Positions 40,859 to 50,638 of a stretch of DNA of 64,000 bases are shown here, in pieces (within the stretch, counting starts at the first letter, position 1; the number at the start of each line of letters is the position of its first letter). The stretch comes from Thiotrichaceae bacterium (GTDB lineage Bacteria > Pseudomonadota > Gammaproteobacteria > Beggiatoales > Beggiatoaceae), in assembly GCA_011391085.1 (NCBI GenBank), contig JAABRD010000018.1:1-64000 (forward strand), in the 5' to 3' direction. The notes beneath the pieces were generated by a model that worked only from the letters and a program-made list of their open reading frames with translations, was not told the origin of the DNA and did no database searches. The translations under genes and the position numbers were made by a program.

Positions 40859-42084
40859 TAGTCAGTTAACCTCTCTGGTACAGGTTTGGTTTTGTCCCAC
40901 ACGGAATAGAATGGCATGAGGAGGAAGAAAGCAAAGTAAATGACGGAAAGTATCCGTGACAGCAGTGTGAAAGTGGGTGTAGGTGCTTGCATACCCAAGT
41001 AACCCAGTCCGAAGAAGCTGACTACAAAGAGAAATAAGGCAAGTTTATAGACCATCCCTTTGTAACGAATCGATTTTACGGGACTACGATCTAGCCACGG
41101 AAGGAAGAACAGGACGACAATAGAGGCGCCCATGGCTACCACGCCCCCCAGCTTATCAGGAATAGCCCGCAAAATGGCATAGAAGGGTGTGAAATACCAC
41201 AGCGGTTCAATGTGTAGCGGTGTATTCATGGGGTCGGCGGGGAAGAAATTATTCTTTTCCAGGAAGTAGCCACCCATTTCTGGCGCATAGAAAATAGCCA
41301 GCGCAAACAAGATGAGAAAGATACCTACGCCAAAAATATCCTTGACCGTATAGTAGGGATGGAAGGGAATCCCGTCCAGATACCAACCCTTCTCGTTCTT
41401 GGGTTGCTTTTTAATTTCGATGCCGTCAGGATTGTTAGAACCCACATGATGTAAGGCCAGGATGTGGACAAACACGAGACCTAACAAGATAATGGGCATG
41501 GAGACCACATGATAGGCAAAGAAGCGGTTCAAGGTCACGTCAGAGATCACATAGTCACCACGAACCCACACGGCGAGGTCTTCACCAATATAAGGAATGG
41601 CACCGAACAGAGAAATGATGACTTGGGCGCCCCAGTAAGACATTTGTCCCCAGGGGAGGAGATAGCCCAGGAAAGACTCGGCCATCAGGGCCATGTAGAT
41701 ACACATACCGATAATCCACAGCAGTTCCCGCGGCTTACGATAAGAACCGTAGAGGAGCGCACGAAACATGTGCAGATACACGGCAATGAAGAAGAAGGAC
41801 GCGCCAATGGCGTGCATGTAGCGAATCAGCCAGCCGTATTCGACATCCCGCATGATGTATTCCACGGAAGCAAAGGCTAAGGTGGCATCTGGTTTATAAC
41901 TGCCAGCCAGGAAGATGCCAGTGACCATTTGTAAAACCAGCACCAAAATGGCTAAGGAGCCAAAATAGTACCAGAAATTAAAGTTCTTGGGGGCATAATA
42001 TTTAGCCAAATGCTCATTCCATTGTTGACTCAAAGGATAACGAGCATCTATCCATTCTAATGAAGCGGTCAGTAAATTATTCAT
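40858..42084 (-). CDS. petB: cytochrome b of the bc1 complex
   Basis: A 408-residue membrane protein with eight helices. Heme ligands are the His residues in RYMHAIGASFFFIAVYLHMF and in AYHVVSMPI and HILALHH. The Qo-site motif is PLWY (in HIEPLWYFTPFY), a variant of the PEWY/PVWY motif that is normal in many proteobacteria. It oxidises quinol and drives the Q cycle. It is 14 bases from petA and overlaps petC by one base. Confidence 0.95.
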   Translation of the reverse strand: MNNLLTASLEWIDARYPLSQQWNEHLAKYYAPKNFNFWYYFGSLAILVLVLQMVTGIFLAGSYKPDATLAFASVEYIMRDVEYGWLIRYMHAIGASFFFIAVYLHMFRALLYGSYRKPRELLWIIGMCIYMALMAESFLGYLLPWGQMSYWGAQVIISLFGAIPYIGEDLAVWVRGDYVISDVTLNRFFAYHVVSMPIILLGLVFVHILALHHVGSNNPDGIEIKKQPKNEKGWYLDGIPFHPYYTVKDIFGVGIFLILFALAIFYAPEMGGYFLEKNNFFPADPMNTPLHIEPLWYFTPFYAILRAIPDKLGGVVAMGASIVVLFFLPWLDRSPVKSIRYKGMVYKLALFLFVVSFFGLGYLGMQAPTPTFTLLSRILSVIYFAFFLLMPFYSVWDKTKPVPERLTD

Positions 42085-42098
42085 CGTGTTTAAACTCC

Positions 42099-42734
42099 TT
42101 AAGCGCCGTCTTGGTCAACGCCAATTAAAATGCGCGTATCGCTAAGATATTTATGGGGCGGAACAACAAGGTTAGTGGGTGCAGGAACACCTTGATAAAC
42201 TCGTCCTGCTAGGTCAAAAAAGGAACCGTGACAAGGACAAAAGAACCCGCCTTTCCAATCAGACATCAGGTCTTTCGCCGACGGATCGTCGGCAGTCACA
42301 TAACTTGGGGAACAACCCAAGTGGGTACAAATGCCAACGACCACCAGATATTCCGGCTTGATAGACCGTTGTTCGTTTTTGGCATAAGCAGGTTGTTGTG
42401 GCTCCTCAGACGTCGGATCACGCAATTTACCCGTCAAGGTGGCTAACTCAGTCAAATTTTGTGGAGTCCGTTTGACAATCCAAACGGGTTTGCCGCGCCA
42501 TTCAACAATGATTCTCTGACCGTCTTCCAGTTTGCTAATATCGGCTTCCACAGGGGCACCTGCGGCGCGAGTTTTCGCACTGGGTTGTAACGATAGAATA
42601 AAGGGGACAGAAGCAAAGCCGGCCCCGATGCCGCCTACCACAGTGGTAGCGGCAATCAGGAACCGGCGCCTGCCTTTGTCGTCAGTGCCCTGTTCGGGGC
42701 TGACTTGAGATGGAGTTACGCTATGAGCGCTCAT
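42099..42734 (-). CDS. petA: Rieske iron-sulfur protein of the bc1 complex
   Basis: A 211-residue protein. An N-terminal Tat-like basic start (KGRRRFL, about 21-27) and one anchor helix precede the Rieske domain with the cluster ligands CTHLGC and CPCHGS. It takes the first electron from quinol and swings to cytochrome c1. The twin-arginine-like sequence suits the Tat export route known for Rieske proteins. First gene of the operon. Confidence 0.95.
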   Translation of the reverse strand: MSAHSVTPSQVSPEQGTDDKGRRRFLIAATTVVGGIGAGFASVPFILSLQPSAKTRAAGAPVEADISKLEDGQRIIVEWRGKPVWIVKRTPQNLTELATLTGKLRDPTSEEPQQPAYAKNEQRSIKPEYLVVVGICTHLGCSPSYVTADDPSAKDLMSDWKGGFFCPCHGSFFDLAGRVYQGVPAPTNLVVPPHKYLSDTRILIGVDQDGA

Positions 42735-43518
42735 TAGTTAATAGTCTCCTCAGTTAGTGGATAGTGTTATTTAATTATCGTAAAATCAATTGTGAAGCAG
42801 AATTATTGCATTTCCGTTTTTAAAACTTTAGTTTTAAGACCCCACTTTGCGCAAAGTGGTGCTAAAAAACTCAGTTTCTTGAAGAAACTTAGTTTCTGTA
42901 TATGGTGTAAAGTGAGTCAAACATGTCATCCCGTCTTTCCGTTGCAAATTTCCAGTCCATCCAATCATTTTCCAAGTTATATGAAGCTGATTGGGTTTGA
43001 AATTCTCTATCAAATTCCAGAAAATCTTTACCATACTTTTTTTCAAAATAGTCAATTTCCATGAAATATTCAGAATATTTGCTGTTTCACCAGCAATATG
43101 GTTATTTCGCTTAGAAATATTTCCTTGAAAATTTGAAGATTGGCAAACACTTTGTCTTGTAGGACATTTGAAATCATTTAGCACTCTCCTCCCTATTTGT
43201 AAATATATGGTAGTTAAACATTTTACATAGATATTCAATGGTATTGCTTTGATGAAATATTATATCACAACATTTTAAAAAATCTCAACAACTTTCATTT
43301 TACCTTTAAAAACAAGTAGTTGCTTTTACAATTCCAGGCTAAATTTACATATAGTTCATCAGCGTTAATGAATTTAGTGAAATTATAAACCGACTCTTTT
43401 TCATAAGTCAACCATATTTTTTTATGACAGACCAAAAATTATTTTGATTGATGAAATTATTTTAGATTTTCATCATTTCGACTTTTATTTTTGGGATAAA
43501 AGAGAAACTCAGCTTTTG
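42735..43518. other. AT-rich intergenic region between comF and petA
   Basis: About 780 bases without a convincing gene. Positions 42825-42905 hold a cluster of short inverted repeats (AAACTTTAGTTTTAAG, ACTTTGCGCAAAGT, AGAAACTTAGTTTCT), the same AAACTTAGTTTC element as at 56063. A 134-codon minus frame at 42834-43238 is AT-rich and has no protein-like features. The petA promoter probably lies at 42740-42790. Confidence 0.5.
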
Positions 43519-44166
43519 TTACCGTCTTGCACAACACCACGCATCCACTCGCGCCACACCTTTTTGTAAAAACATCTCTGCCAACTCATTTACGGTTGCC
43601 CCTGTCGTCATCACATCGTCTATGATGGCAATATGTTGCCAACCCGACTCCACTCGTTGCACCTGAAATGCCCCTTTCAAATTGATTTTGCGTTGCTTGG
43701 CAGGCAAACTGGTTTGCGGTGGTGTGTTTCGACACCGTTCACAGGCGGTATAATCTAAGGGAATTTGGGTATATCTGACAATCCGTTTAGCCAGTTCCAC
43801 AGATTGATTATAGCCACGTTCATGCAAGCGTTTCGGGTGCAATGGTACAGGAATTAACACATCAGGACGTTGATGTAAATCAAGATGGTGTGCCATCACA
43901 TCCCCTAACAAATTTAACACCGCCAAATTACGATTGAATTTCGCCACCTGAATTAACTTGTTGACAGGGTACTCGTAAGAAAAAATAGCTTGAGTATATT
44001 GAAACAGAGGAGGGACATCTTGACATTCTTTGCAGACGCCTACCACCCGTAAAGCACGGGCGCAATGAATACATGCGGTGTGCTGATACGGTAAATCTGC
44101 CAAACAACCCTCACAAATCGACTGTTGACTGGTCCCGGCGCAAAGGAAGCAAATTTGGGAAAACAT
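43519..44166 (-). CDS. comF: ComF family phosphoribosyltransferase-like protein
   Basis: A 215-residue protein. Two N-terminal Cys pairs form a zinc site (CFLCAG, CEGC, plus CIHC and CKEC). A phosphoribosyltransferase-type domain has LIPVPLHPKRLHERGYNQS and the PRPP loop IAIIDDVMTTGATVNE. ComF is needed for natural transformation in several bacteria. The start at 44166 puts the Cys cluster at the N-terminus as in the family; the frame upstream is repeat DNA. Confidence 0.9.
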   Translation of the reverse strand: MFSQICFLCAGTSQQSICEGCLADLPYQHTACIHCARALRVVGVCKECQDVPPLFQYTQAIFSYEYPVNKLIQVAKFNRNLAVLNLLGDVMAHHLDLHQRPDVLIPVPLHPKRLHERGYNQSVELAKRIVRYTQIPLDYTACERCRNTPPQTSLPAKQRKINLKGAFQVQRVESGWQHIAIIDDVMTTGATVNELAEMFLQKGVARVDAWCCARR

Positions 44167-44218
44167 AGCGAGTAAATTACGAGGAAATAATAGAGTTGAA
44201 GTGGCAAAAAAATTAAAG

Positions 44219-44550
44219 TAGTGGTGGACTAGAGGCTTTAGCCGGGAGTCGTGCCCCTGCCACCGGCTGAAGCCTCTAGTCCCGCGTGGCAATAAAAAAC
44301 AAAGGTGGACTAGAGGCTTCAGCCGGAGGGTGGCACTGTGATTTCAATTATGTTCCGCGCCCACCGGCTAAAGCCTCTAGTCCACCGTACCTTAACTTAG
44401 TGGCAATAAAAAACAAAGGTGGACTAGAGGCTTCAGCCGGAGGGTGGCACTGTGATTTCAATTATGTTCCGCGCCCACCGGCTAAAGCCTCCACTCCACC
44501 GTACCTTAACTTATATGGCATGGAGGCGTAAGCCTCTAGTCCACCTAGCT
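44219..44550. repeat. ACTAGAGGCTTCAGCC palindromes with a 114-bp tandem duplication
   Basis: The palindrome GTGGACTAGAGGCTTCAGCC and its complement recur several times. A full 114-bp unit starting at 44286 is repeated at 44400-44513 with only a base or two changed. The array lies between convergent ends of comF upstream DNA and the histidine-kinase gene. Related palindromes are at 32836-32866. Confidence 0.85.
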
Positions 44551-44594
44551 TTGTCACGCGCAAAGCTACGCTTTGGACTCCTGGCTGGGCAAAG

Positions 44595-47012
44595 CTACGC
44601 TTTGGACTCCTGGCTTGCTTCTGGTCTGGGGAACCACTTTTCTAACATCTGACTCAGTGAGGCTTGGGTAACAGGTTTGGTTAGAAAATCATTCATCCCT
44701 GCTTCCAAACACCTTTCGAACCGGTCTGTCAACGTATCTGCGGTCATTGCAATAATAGGAAGCTGCTTATCCGGCAGACGTTGACGAATTTGTTGAGTGG
44801 CCGCATAACCATCTAAGACAGGCATTTGGAGGTCCATAAGAATTAAGTCATACTCTTGACTAGCACTCATCTCCACCGCTTCTTGCCCATGATTGGCGAT
44901 ACTGATTTGACAACCGAGTTTATTCAACATGATTTTGGCCACCAACTGATTCGTGCGATTATCTTCCACTAACAGAACCCGGACCACCTTGGGTGTGATG
45001 GAAGGCAGAGACATCAAATTGGGCCGAGAGGCATTCAGGCCCGGTTGGGACACGGGCAACGTCAGTCTGAACCAAAAAGTACAACCTTGATTCACTTGCG
45101 CTTCCACGCCAATCGTGCCTCCCATCAATTCCACCAATTGGCGAGAAATGAACAATCCCAAACCGGTACCACCATATTTGCGACTGGTAGAGGCGTCCAC
45201 TTGATTAAACTTGCCAAACAGTTTTCCCAATTTCTCTTTAGCAATCCCAATGCCTGTGTCTTTCACCGCGAAATATAAGTGGGCGTGTTGATTTTTTAAC
45301 TGTTCTAATTGAATTTGAAGAGTGACACTACCTCGGTCCGTAAATTTCAGCGCATTGCTAACCAGATTCAGCAGAATTTGTCGCAACCGATTGCCATCTC
45401 CAATCACCCATTTAGGCACTTCGGTGGCACTTTGCAGAATCAAAGGCAAATCCTTTTCGCGGGCTTTGACACTCAGCAGTTGCATAACGTCGTTTACCGT
45501 TTTAGTTAAGTCAAACGGAATCGCTTCCAATTCCACTTTACCAGCTTCTATTTTGGAAACGTCCAGCAAGTCATTGATAAGTACCAATAGAGTTTTACCC
45601 GAATCGTAAATCACTTGCAAATGTTGCTTCTGTTCCGGTTGCAAAGAAGTCTCTAAAAGTAACTCGGTCATCCCTAAAATACCGTTTAAGGGGGTGCGCA
45701 ACTCATGGCTAACATTGGCCACAAATTCACTTTTAACCTGATTAGCCTCTTCTGCCTTCGCCCGTTCTTTCTCCAGTTCCGCATTCAAAAGTTCCAACAC
45801 CTCGGTACGCTGGCGGACTTTTTTCTCTAAACCGACGTTCGCATGTTCAATCTCGCGCAACGCGGCTTGCAACCGTTCGACCATCTGCCGAAACGCCGAA
45901 TATAAACCGCTGATTTCATCTTGCTGACGGTGCGGTTGATAAGTAGCTACTCCATCGGGGGTTTGTTCCACTGGGTCTTTTAACAACTTATCAATGCCAA
46001 TATTCATCTCCCCATAAGCAATTTGATTAGCCACGGCAATGGCCTCTTCCAAGGGACGAAAGGTAGCCTTGATATAGTAGAACAGTAAACTCAACGTCAC
46101 CAATATGACACCCAAACTGCTAACCAGACTGCTGACCAAAGTTTGGTGCAAATCATCCACGCTGTGTTGCAAATTATTGATACCCAAGACGTAACCCACT
46201 GGTTGCCCCTGGAAATCGATTAACGGGATGGGGAAAGTGATATGTAAATTATCCTCAATGGTATATTCGTCCCGATCTGAGGTATATTGTTTAATCAAGG
46301 TGGTGACCACGGGTGCCGAAAATTCGTAAAAGATCGTATCACCGACTGTAATATCGGTGGGCAAATTCTCAAACCGCTTGGCTTCTTGAAAGACACTTTG
46401 TTTAATTCCAATGGCGTATTGTGTACCAAACGTGTCATGCAAGTTCTTTAAAATTTTGTGAATGCCAACCCCCAACTCCACAGAACCGACGTGTGTACCT
46501 TGATAAGCGATGGGGAAAACCACGCGGGTGCCAGGGCCAGCACGTCCTACTTCGAGACCGACAATCGGCTTTTGTTGCTGATTGGCCAACACGACCGTAT
46601 GCCGAAAAGCTGATAAATCATCTCCAAATTCCTTGGGTTGATGGAGACGTAAGAAACTGGTTGCAGGTGGCAAATGAAATTGAAACTGGGCAATATCATA
46701 TTCTGGTTTCAAATGACGGTCATAATAGTCTTGCAACAGATCAAAGAGTGCTTGCCTTTTCCTTTTGGCAAAGAGTTTGACCATCTCTTGATTGACCGTC
46801 AACGTTTGTACCGCCATGGACAAATCATCGAGTTGTTGTTGCACCGCCAGTTGAAAAGTTTGGGTCACCTGAGTAGCCAATTGTTCCTTCGTGAAGGACA
46901 GATTTTTGTCAAAATCATAGTAGAGTTTCAGCAAATTAAGACAGGTTAGCATACTGATGCTGAACAAGACGATGGTGACAATTTTAGATTTGATAGAAAG
47001 TCTTTTTAACAT
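44595..47012 (-). CDS. hybrid sensor histidine kinase with receiver domain
   Basis: An 805-residue membrane kinase. Membrane helices at about 10-30 and 296-315 bracket a double-Cache type periplasmic sensor (about 35-290). HAMP (about 316-385), a coiled coil, HisKA with HELRTP (phosphorylated His436), the ATPase N-box ([14 protein letters not shown]) and DTGIGI, GGTGLGL follow, and the C-terminal receiver domain has the phospho-acceptor Asp727 (LMDLQMP) and Lys in TKP. The signal is unknown. The next gene is a methyltransferase after a MITE-like repeat. It would need an external phosphotransfer or output protein, none of which is nearby. Confidence 0.92.
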   Translation of the reverse strand: MLKRLSIKSKIVTIVLFSISMLTCLNLLKLYYDFDKNLSFTKEQLATQVTQTFQLAVQQQLDDLSMAVQTLTVNQEMVKLFAKRKRQALFDLLQDYYDRHLKPEYDIAQFQFHLPPATSFLRLHQPKEFGDDLSAFRHTVVLANQQQKPIVGLEVGRAGPGTRVVFPIAYQGTHVGSVELGVGIHKILKNLHDTFGTQYAIGIKQSVFQEAKRFENLPTDITVGDTIFYEFSAPVVTTLIKQYTSDRDEYTIEDNLHITFPIPLIDFQGQPVGYVLGINNLQHSVDDLHQTLVSSLVSSLGVILVTLSLLFYYIKATFRPLEEAIAVANQIAYGEMNIGIDKLLKDPVEQTPDGVATYQPHRQQDEISGLYSAFRQMVERLQAALREIEHANVGLEKKVRQRTEVLELLNAELEKERAKAEEANQVKSEFVANVSHELRTPLNGILGMTELLLETSLQPEQKQHLQVIYDSGKTLLVLINDLLDVSKIEAGKVELEAIPFDLTKTVNDVMQLLSVKAREKDLPLILQSATEVPKWVIGDGNRLRQILLNLVSNALKFTDRGSVTLQIQLEQLKNQHAHLYFAVKDTGIGIAKEKLGKLFGKFNQVDASTSRKYGGTGLGLFISRQLVELMGGTIGVEAQVNQGCTFWFRLTLPVSQPGLNASRPNLMSLPSITPKVVRVLLVEDNRTNQLVAKIMLNKLGCQISIANHGQEAVEMSASQEYDLILMDLQMPVLDGYAATQQIRQRLPDKQLPIIAMTADTLTDRFERCLEAGMNDFLTKPVTQASLSQMLEKWFPRPEASQESKA

Positions 47013-47057
47013 AATTTAGAGATCAGTAAAATATGGAGGTTCAAGTTCTTTCGTAAA

Positions 47058-47225
47058 TCGGTAGTGATGCAATGTGGGTGAAATGTCTGAACTCTGATTA
47101 GAATGATTTTCAGATGGACTATGATTAGTCAAGCCTCCTTTCATAGCCTTCATTTAATCATCTAAATCACAGTTCAAGACCTAAGAGAAACCGCACGATA
47201 TTTCACCCAGATTGCATCACTACCT
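47058..47225. mobile_element. MITE-like long palindromic element
   Basis: Terminal arms GGTAGTGATGCAATGTGGGT and ACCCAGATTGCATCACTACC enclose about 120 bases that are themselves symmetrical (TCTGAACTCTGATTAG facing CTAAATCACAGTTCAAGA). The length of about 168 bp, the terminal inverted repeats and the lack of coding capacity fit a miniature inverted-repeat element. No target-site duplication is clear. Confidence 0.7.
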
Positions 47226-47291
47226 AATTTCTTAATTTGATGGCATTGCGGCGTTACACTCCACTGCTACTTTAATTTCTTGCACATAAGA

Positions 47292-48071
47292 TTATCCCTT
47301 CTCCATTTTCTTTTCCGCCACCACCGTCCAAGACATTCCATTAGTATGTTGCAACCGGAGATTGGATAACGGCAGATTGGCTACCAATTGTAACACCTCC
47401 TCCCGCTTCCAATAATTGGCAATGGTAGGTAACAATTGGTCAAACACAATCGCCTCAATATGTCGAAAGGACATTTGTTGGAGGAGTTTGAAATATTCTT
47501 TCTGCTGGGGAAACAGTAACCAAATTTTTAACAACGCTGTCAGTATCTTCGACAGCAACCTCGTCAAGGGCAGGGGGAGACGAGAAGTGATTGCAAAACG
47601 CACCGGGTTGACCCATTTTAAGAAACGTTCATTGCCTTCATACGCATATATCCAAAGAATCAGAGTTCCACCCGGTTTCACCGCCCGGACGAGGTTCTCT
47701 ATCGCCCGACGAGGGTCTGCCAGGTGATGTAACACCCCAATGCAGAAGACAATATCAAATTCATTTTCAAACGTTATCTCATAAATTGATTGTAGGGCAA
47801 CCGTGGTCTGAGGGAATCGATTCAAATTCTGTTTCGCCACGGCCACGGTGCGTTCATCATAGTCAAACGCATAACTCGATTGTGCCCCAGTTAACAGTGG
47901 CCAGTAACTATTTCTGCCTATGCCACAACCGGCATCCAGGAAAGTTTTACCTTGAAAAAAATCTAACTGCACGGGTGCAATCCAACGGCAGAATTGTTCT
48001 TTGTGAATGGGAAGAATATCGCGATAAATATTCCATTCGTAACCAAATTGATGTTGTGTACCGGTGGTCAT
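47292..48071 (-). CDS. SAM-dependent methyltransferase, class I
   Basis: A 259-residue class I methyltransferase. Motif I is FLDAGCGIGRNSYW (about 40-53), motif II AFDYDERTVAVA and motif IV FDIVFCIGVLHHLADP. The C-terminal part holds a hydrophobic helical stretch (about 170-195, LLSKILTALLKIWLL) that could contact membranes. Such enzymes with this layout often modify surface-polysaccharide sugars or lipids. Its placement near asnB and two glycosyltransferases supports that, but the substrate is unknown. Confidence 0.82.
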   Translation of the reverse strand: MTTGTQHQFGYEWNIYRDILPIHKEQFCRWIAPVQLDFFQGKTFLDAGCGIGRNSYWPLLTGAQSSYAFDYDERTVAVAKQNLNRFPQTTVALQSIYEITFENEFDIVFCIGVLHHLADPRRAIENLVRAVKPGGTLILWIYAYEGNERFLKWVNPVRFAITSRLPLPLTRLLSKILTALLKIWLLFPQQKEYFKLLQQMSFRHIEAIVFDQLLPTIANYWKREEVLQLVANLPLSNLRLQHTNGMSWTVVAEKKMEKG

Positions 48072-48211
48072 GTTTAAGTACCTATTCGTTTTCCAGATGG
48101 TGAGGAAGTTTGGGTGATAAGTAAAGACTCGCAGTCACGAAAGAACTGCAATTCCTGATACTTCTGTCACACATACATCATCACCATCGAAATGGAAAAG
48201 AAGTTTGTCCA

Positions 48212-48394
48212 TTAGGAAAATAACCCTAAACATTTCTTGATGTGCCTGACTAAAGTGTCATCAATTTCAACATGTCTTGGCACTGGTTGTTTCAAGTGAG
48301 TCTTCGGGTTAACATAAATGTCGTGTCGTGAACCATGTCTTAGTAAAACACAGCCTTGTTCGAGAAGATAGCGTATCAACTCTGTGCGCTTCAT
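48212..48394 (-). CDS. hicA: HicA mRNA interferase toxin
   Basis: A 60-residue HicA. A double-stranded-RNA-binding fold has the catalytic His in LLRHGSRHDIYVNP (about 17-30) and PVPRHVEIDDTLVRHI (about 37-52). HicA cuts mRNA independently of the ribosome. It overlaps hicB by four bases. Intact. Confidence 0.9.
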   Translation of the reverse strand: MKRTELIRYLLEQGCVLLRHGSRHDIYVNPKTHLKQPVPRHVEIDDTLVRHIKKCLGLFS

Positions 48395-48582
48395 AAGCTA
48401 ATCTCTTTGAGTCGGTATCTATCTGGCACTTCTTCCATTACCATCATCTGATACGCATCCTTCAAGTTTTCTTCAAGTTCTTCCAGTGTTTCCCCCTGTG
48501 TCATAATATCTGGGTATTCCAGCAATTTACCCAACCAAAATAGGTTAGATTGCCAATAAATCATGGTCAATTTCGTATTCAT
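48391..48582 (-). CDS. hicB: HicB antitoxin
   Basis: A 63-residue short HicB with the partial RNase H-like fold: WLGKLLEYPDIMTQGETLEE and LEENLKDAYQMM. It lacks a C-terminal DNA-binding domain. The start at 48582 overlaps the asnB stop as ATGA, so the TA pair is translationally joined to asnB, an odd arrangement. The order antitoxin then toxin is the less common hicBA. Confidence 0.85.
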   Translation of the reverse strand: MNTKLTMIYWQSNLFWLGKLLEYPDIMTQGETLEELEENLKDAYQMMVMEEVPDRYRLKEISL

Positions 48583-50444
48583 AGATTGTTTTTCCTCCAC
48601 GCATTAAACACCCACAGATTCCACAAAAACATCTTCTGGTCTGCCTGATGTTGCGTGTGTTCTAGCCATTTGGCCTGCATAAATGGGCGTGAAAATAAAG
48701 CCAACTTCTGACTGTCAAAATCAAAATGAAATTGTTGCTGTTCAAACCACTTCCCAATCGGTACTCCAAATCCCTTTTTGCGCCGATAAATAATGTCTTT
48801 GGGTAGCAACGGTTCGAGGGCTTTTTTCAAAATGTATTTGGTTTGACCGTGACGAAATTTATACTCGCTAGGCAACCGGCGAATAAAGTTTACCAGATCA
48901 ATGTCTAAAAACGGGGAACGGGCTTCCAAAGACACTAGCATACTCGCCCGGTCTAATTTTACCAAAATATTATCTTGCAAGTACAGTTTGGTATAAAATT
49001 GCAACGTCTTGTCAACCAAATTGTCTTGTGAACACGCCTCCCATTGTTCCAACGCTTCTGAAAAAATCTCCTCCAATTCCGTCTTCTCCCCAAACAATTC
49101 CGCCAATTCGGTGGGCGTCAACGTGGCCATCCAGACAGGGTTCCAAAAAGGGGGAGGATGACTCAAACCACGTAAAGTTCGCTTTATTTTAAATTCTAAA
49201 CTCATGTAGTGATGGGACACAGGCCAGCGGGCGAACAGCATAGAAATCCCGGTATGAATCGGTTTGGGTACGAACTGATGATACAGTTTCGCCCACCGTA
49301 ACGCCCGAAAAGGGTCATACCCGGCAAACAATTCATCTCCTCCATCCCCACCCAATGCCACGGTAACCGTTTGCCGGGCATGACGACAAAGTAGATAGGT
49401 GGGTAACAGAGAACTGTCGCCCATTGGTTCATCTAAGCGGGAGAGAATGTCAGGTAATAACGCTTTACTGTTTTCCAAAGACAGGGTTTCCAAATAATGC
49501 GTTGTTCCCAACCTCTGGGCCACCTTGAGGGCGTAAGCAGATTCATCAAAATCCGGTTCCGTGAACCCCACGCTAAAGGTCTTCACCGTGTCTCCCCCCA
49601 AATGCCGAGTCATCAACGCTGCCACCGCGGAGGAATCGATGCCACCACTGAGGAAGACGCCCAGTGGAACATCCGACATAAGGCGTCTTTGCACCGCTTG
49701 ATCCAGCAATTCTCGCAGTTGTTCACCCCATTCCTGTTCAGGCTGTTTCGGCAAAGTAGTCATAGGTTCTAACACAAAGTCCCAATATTTGGTTATGGTC
49801 ACCGTGTGAGTGTCGAGGTGATACCACAACGAATGACCCGCGGGGAGTTTGTAAATGCCTTGATAAATCGAATGAGGCGCAGGGATGTAGCCGTAAGCGA
49901 AATATTTTTTCAAGGCCAAAGTGGAATAGGTCGGATGTAACTGAGAATGACAAATAACGGCACTCACTTCGGAAGCAAATGCGAATAAGTCAGCTTGTTG
50001 AGTATAAAACAACGGTTTCTTCCCAAACCGATCTCGACTACCAAATACAGTTCGAGTTTCTCGATCATAAATGACAAACGCCCACATGCCATTGAGTCGA
50101 TTGGGTAAATCCTTTCCCCAGGCGCGATAACCATGTAACAACACTTCCGTGTCAGAATGGTCGGTGAGAAAATGATAACCAACTGCTTCCAATTGTTTGC
50201 GTAAGGAGAGATGATTATAAATTTCTCCATTGAAGACAATTCCCACTTTGCCATCGGCGGTCCACATCGGTTGTTGGCCGCCGGCTAAGTCCACAATAGA
50301 GAGACGTCGATGCCCAAGATACACTCGTTGGGCCGCGTCATACCAAAGCCCTTCAGCATTGGGGCCGCGATGCGTAAGTTGCGTTGTCATTCGTTGCAGG
50401 TCTTCGAAGGTACCTGCGCCAATAAAACCGGTGATGCCACACAT
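48579..50444 (-). CDS. asnB: asparagine synthase (glutamine-hydrolysing)
   Basis: A 621-residue enzyme. The N-terminal glutaminase domain starts with Cys2 (MCGITGFIG), with RGPNAEG and the NGEIYNH motif. The synthetase domain has the PP-loop LSGGIDSSA (about 265-273) and GGDGGDELFAGYDPF. It makes asparagine from aspartate, glutamine and ATP. Paralogues of this length often sit in exopolysaccharide clusters, as here near glycosyltransferases. GAATAAT-type repeats lie just upstream. hicBA is appended at its 3' end. Confidence 0.93.
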   Translation of the reverse strand: MCGITGFIGAGTFEDLQRMTTQLTHRGPNAEGLWYDAAQRVYLGHRRLSIVDLAGGQQPMWTADGKVGIVFNGEIYNHLSLRKQLEAVGYHFLTDHSDTEVLLHGYRAWGKDLPNRLNGMWAFVIYDRETRTVFGSRDRFGKKPLFYTQQADLFAFASEVSAVICHSQLHPTYSTLALKKYFAYGYIPAPHSIYQGIYKLPAGHSLWYHLDTHTVTITKYWDFVLEPMTTLPKQPEQEWGEQLRELLDQAVQRRLMSDVPLGVFLSGGIDSSAVAALMTRHLGGDTVKTFSVGFTEPDFDESAYALKVAQRLGTTHYLETLSLENSKALLPDILSRLDEPMGDSSLLPTYLLCRHARQTVTVALGGDGGDELFAGYDPFRALRWAKLYHQFVPKPIHTGISMLFARWPVSHHYMSLEFKIKRTLRGLSHPPPFWNPVWMATLTPTELAELFGEKTELEEIFSEALEQWEACSQDNLVDKTLQFYTKLYLQDNILVKLDRASMLVSLEARSPFLDIDLVNFIRRLPSEYKFRHGQTKYILKKALEPLLPKDIIYRRKKGFGVPIGKWFEQQQFHFDFDSQKLALFSRPFMQAKWLEHTQHQADQKMFLWNLWVFNAWRKNNL

Positions 50445-50514
50445 GGGGGAATGAATAATGAGTGAATGAATAATGAATAATGGAGTTATCTATGTGGGAC
50501 TAAATCCTTCTAAT

Positions 50515-50592
50515 GTAGGGTGGATTAAGCGAAGCGTATCCACCTCCCGTTCGAAAGGTTGGTGGATACGCTTCGCTTAATCCACCCTACCT
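50515..50592. repeat. GTAGGGTGGATTAAGCGAAGCG palindrome
   Basis: Near-perfect arms TAGGGTGGATTAAGCGAAGC and GCTTCGCTTAATCCACCCTA with an inner TATCCACC pair. It lies between asnB and the glycosyltransferase, both on the minus strand. A distinct dispersed palindrome family. Confidence 0.85.
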
Positions 50593-50638
50593 GAAATACC
50601 AGGGTCGTTATACACTGGTACTTAAGTTCGTCAATCCA

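Noticed and set aside
42834-43238. 134-codon minus-strand frame upstream of petA
   Set aside because: AT-rich, ends in a dispersed palindrome, no domain or ribosome site; treated as non-coding.
44286-44531. 81-codon plus frame with an internal repeat
   Set aside because: It simply reads through the 114-bp tandem palindrome array.
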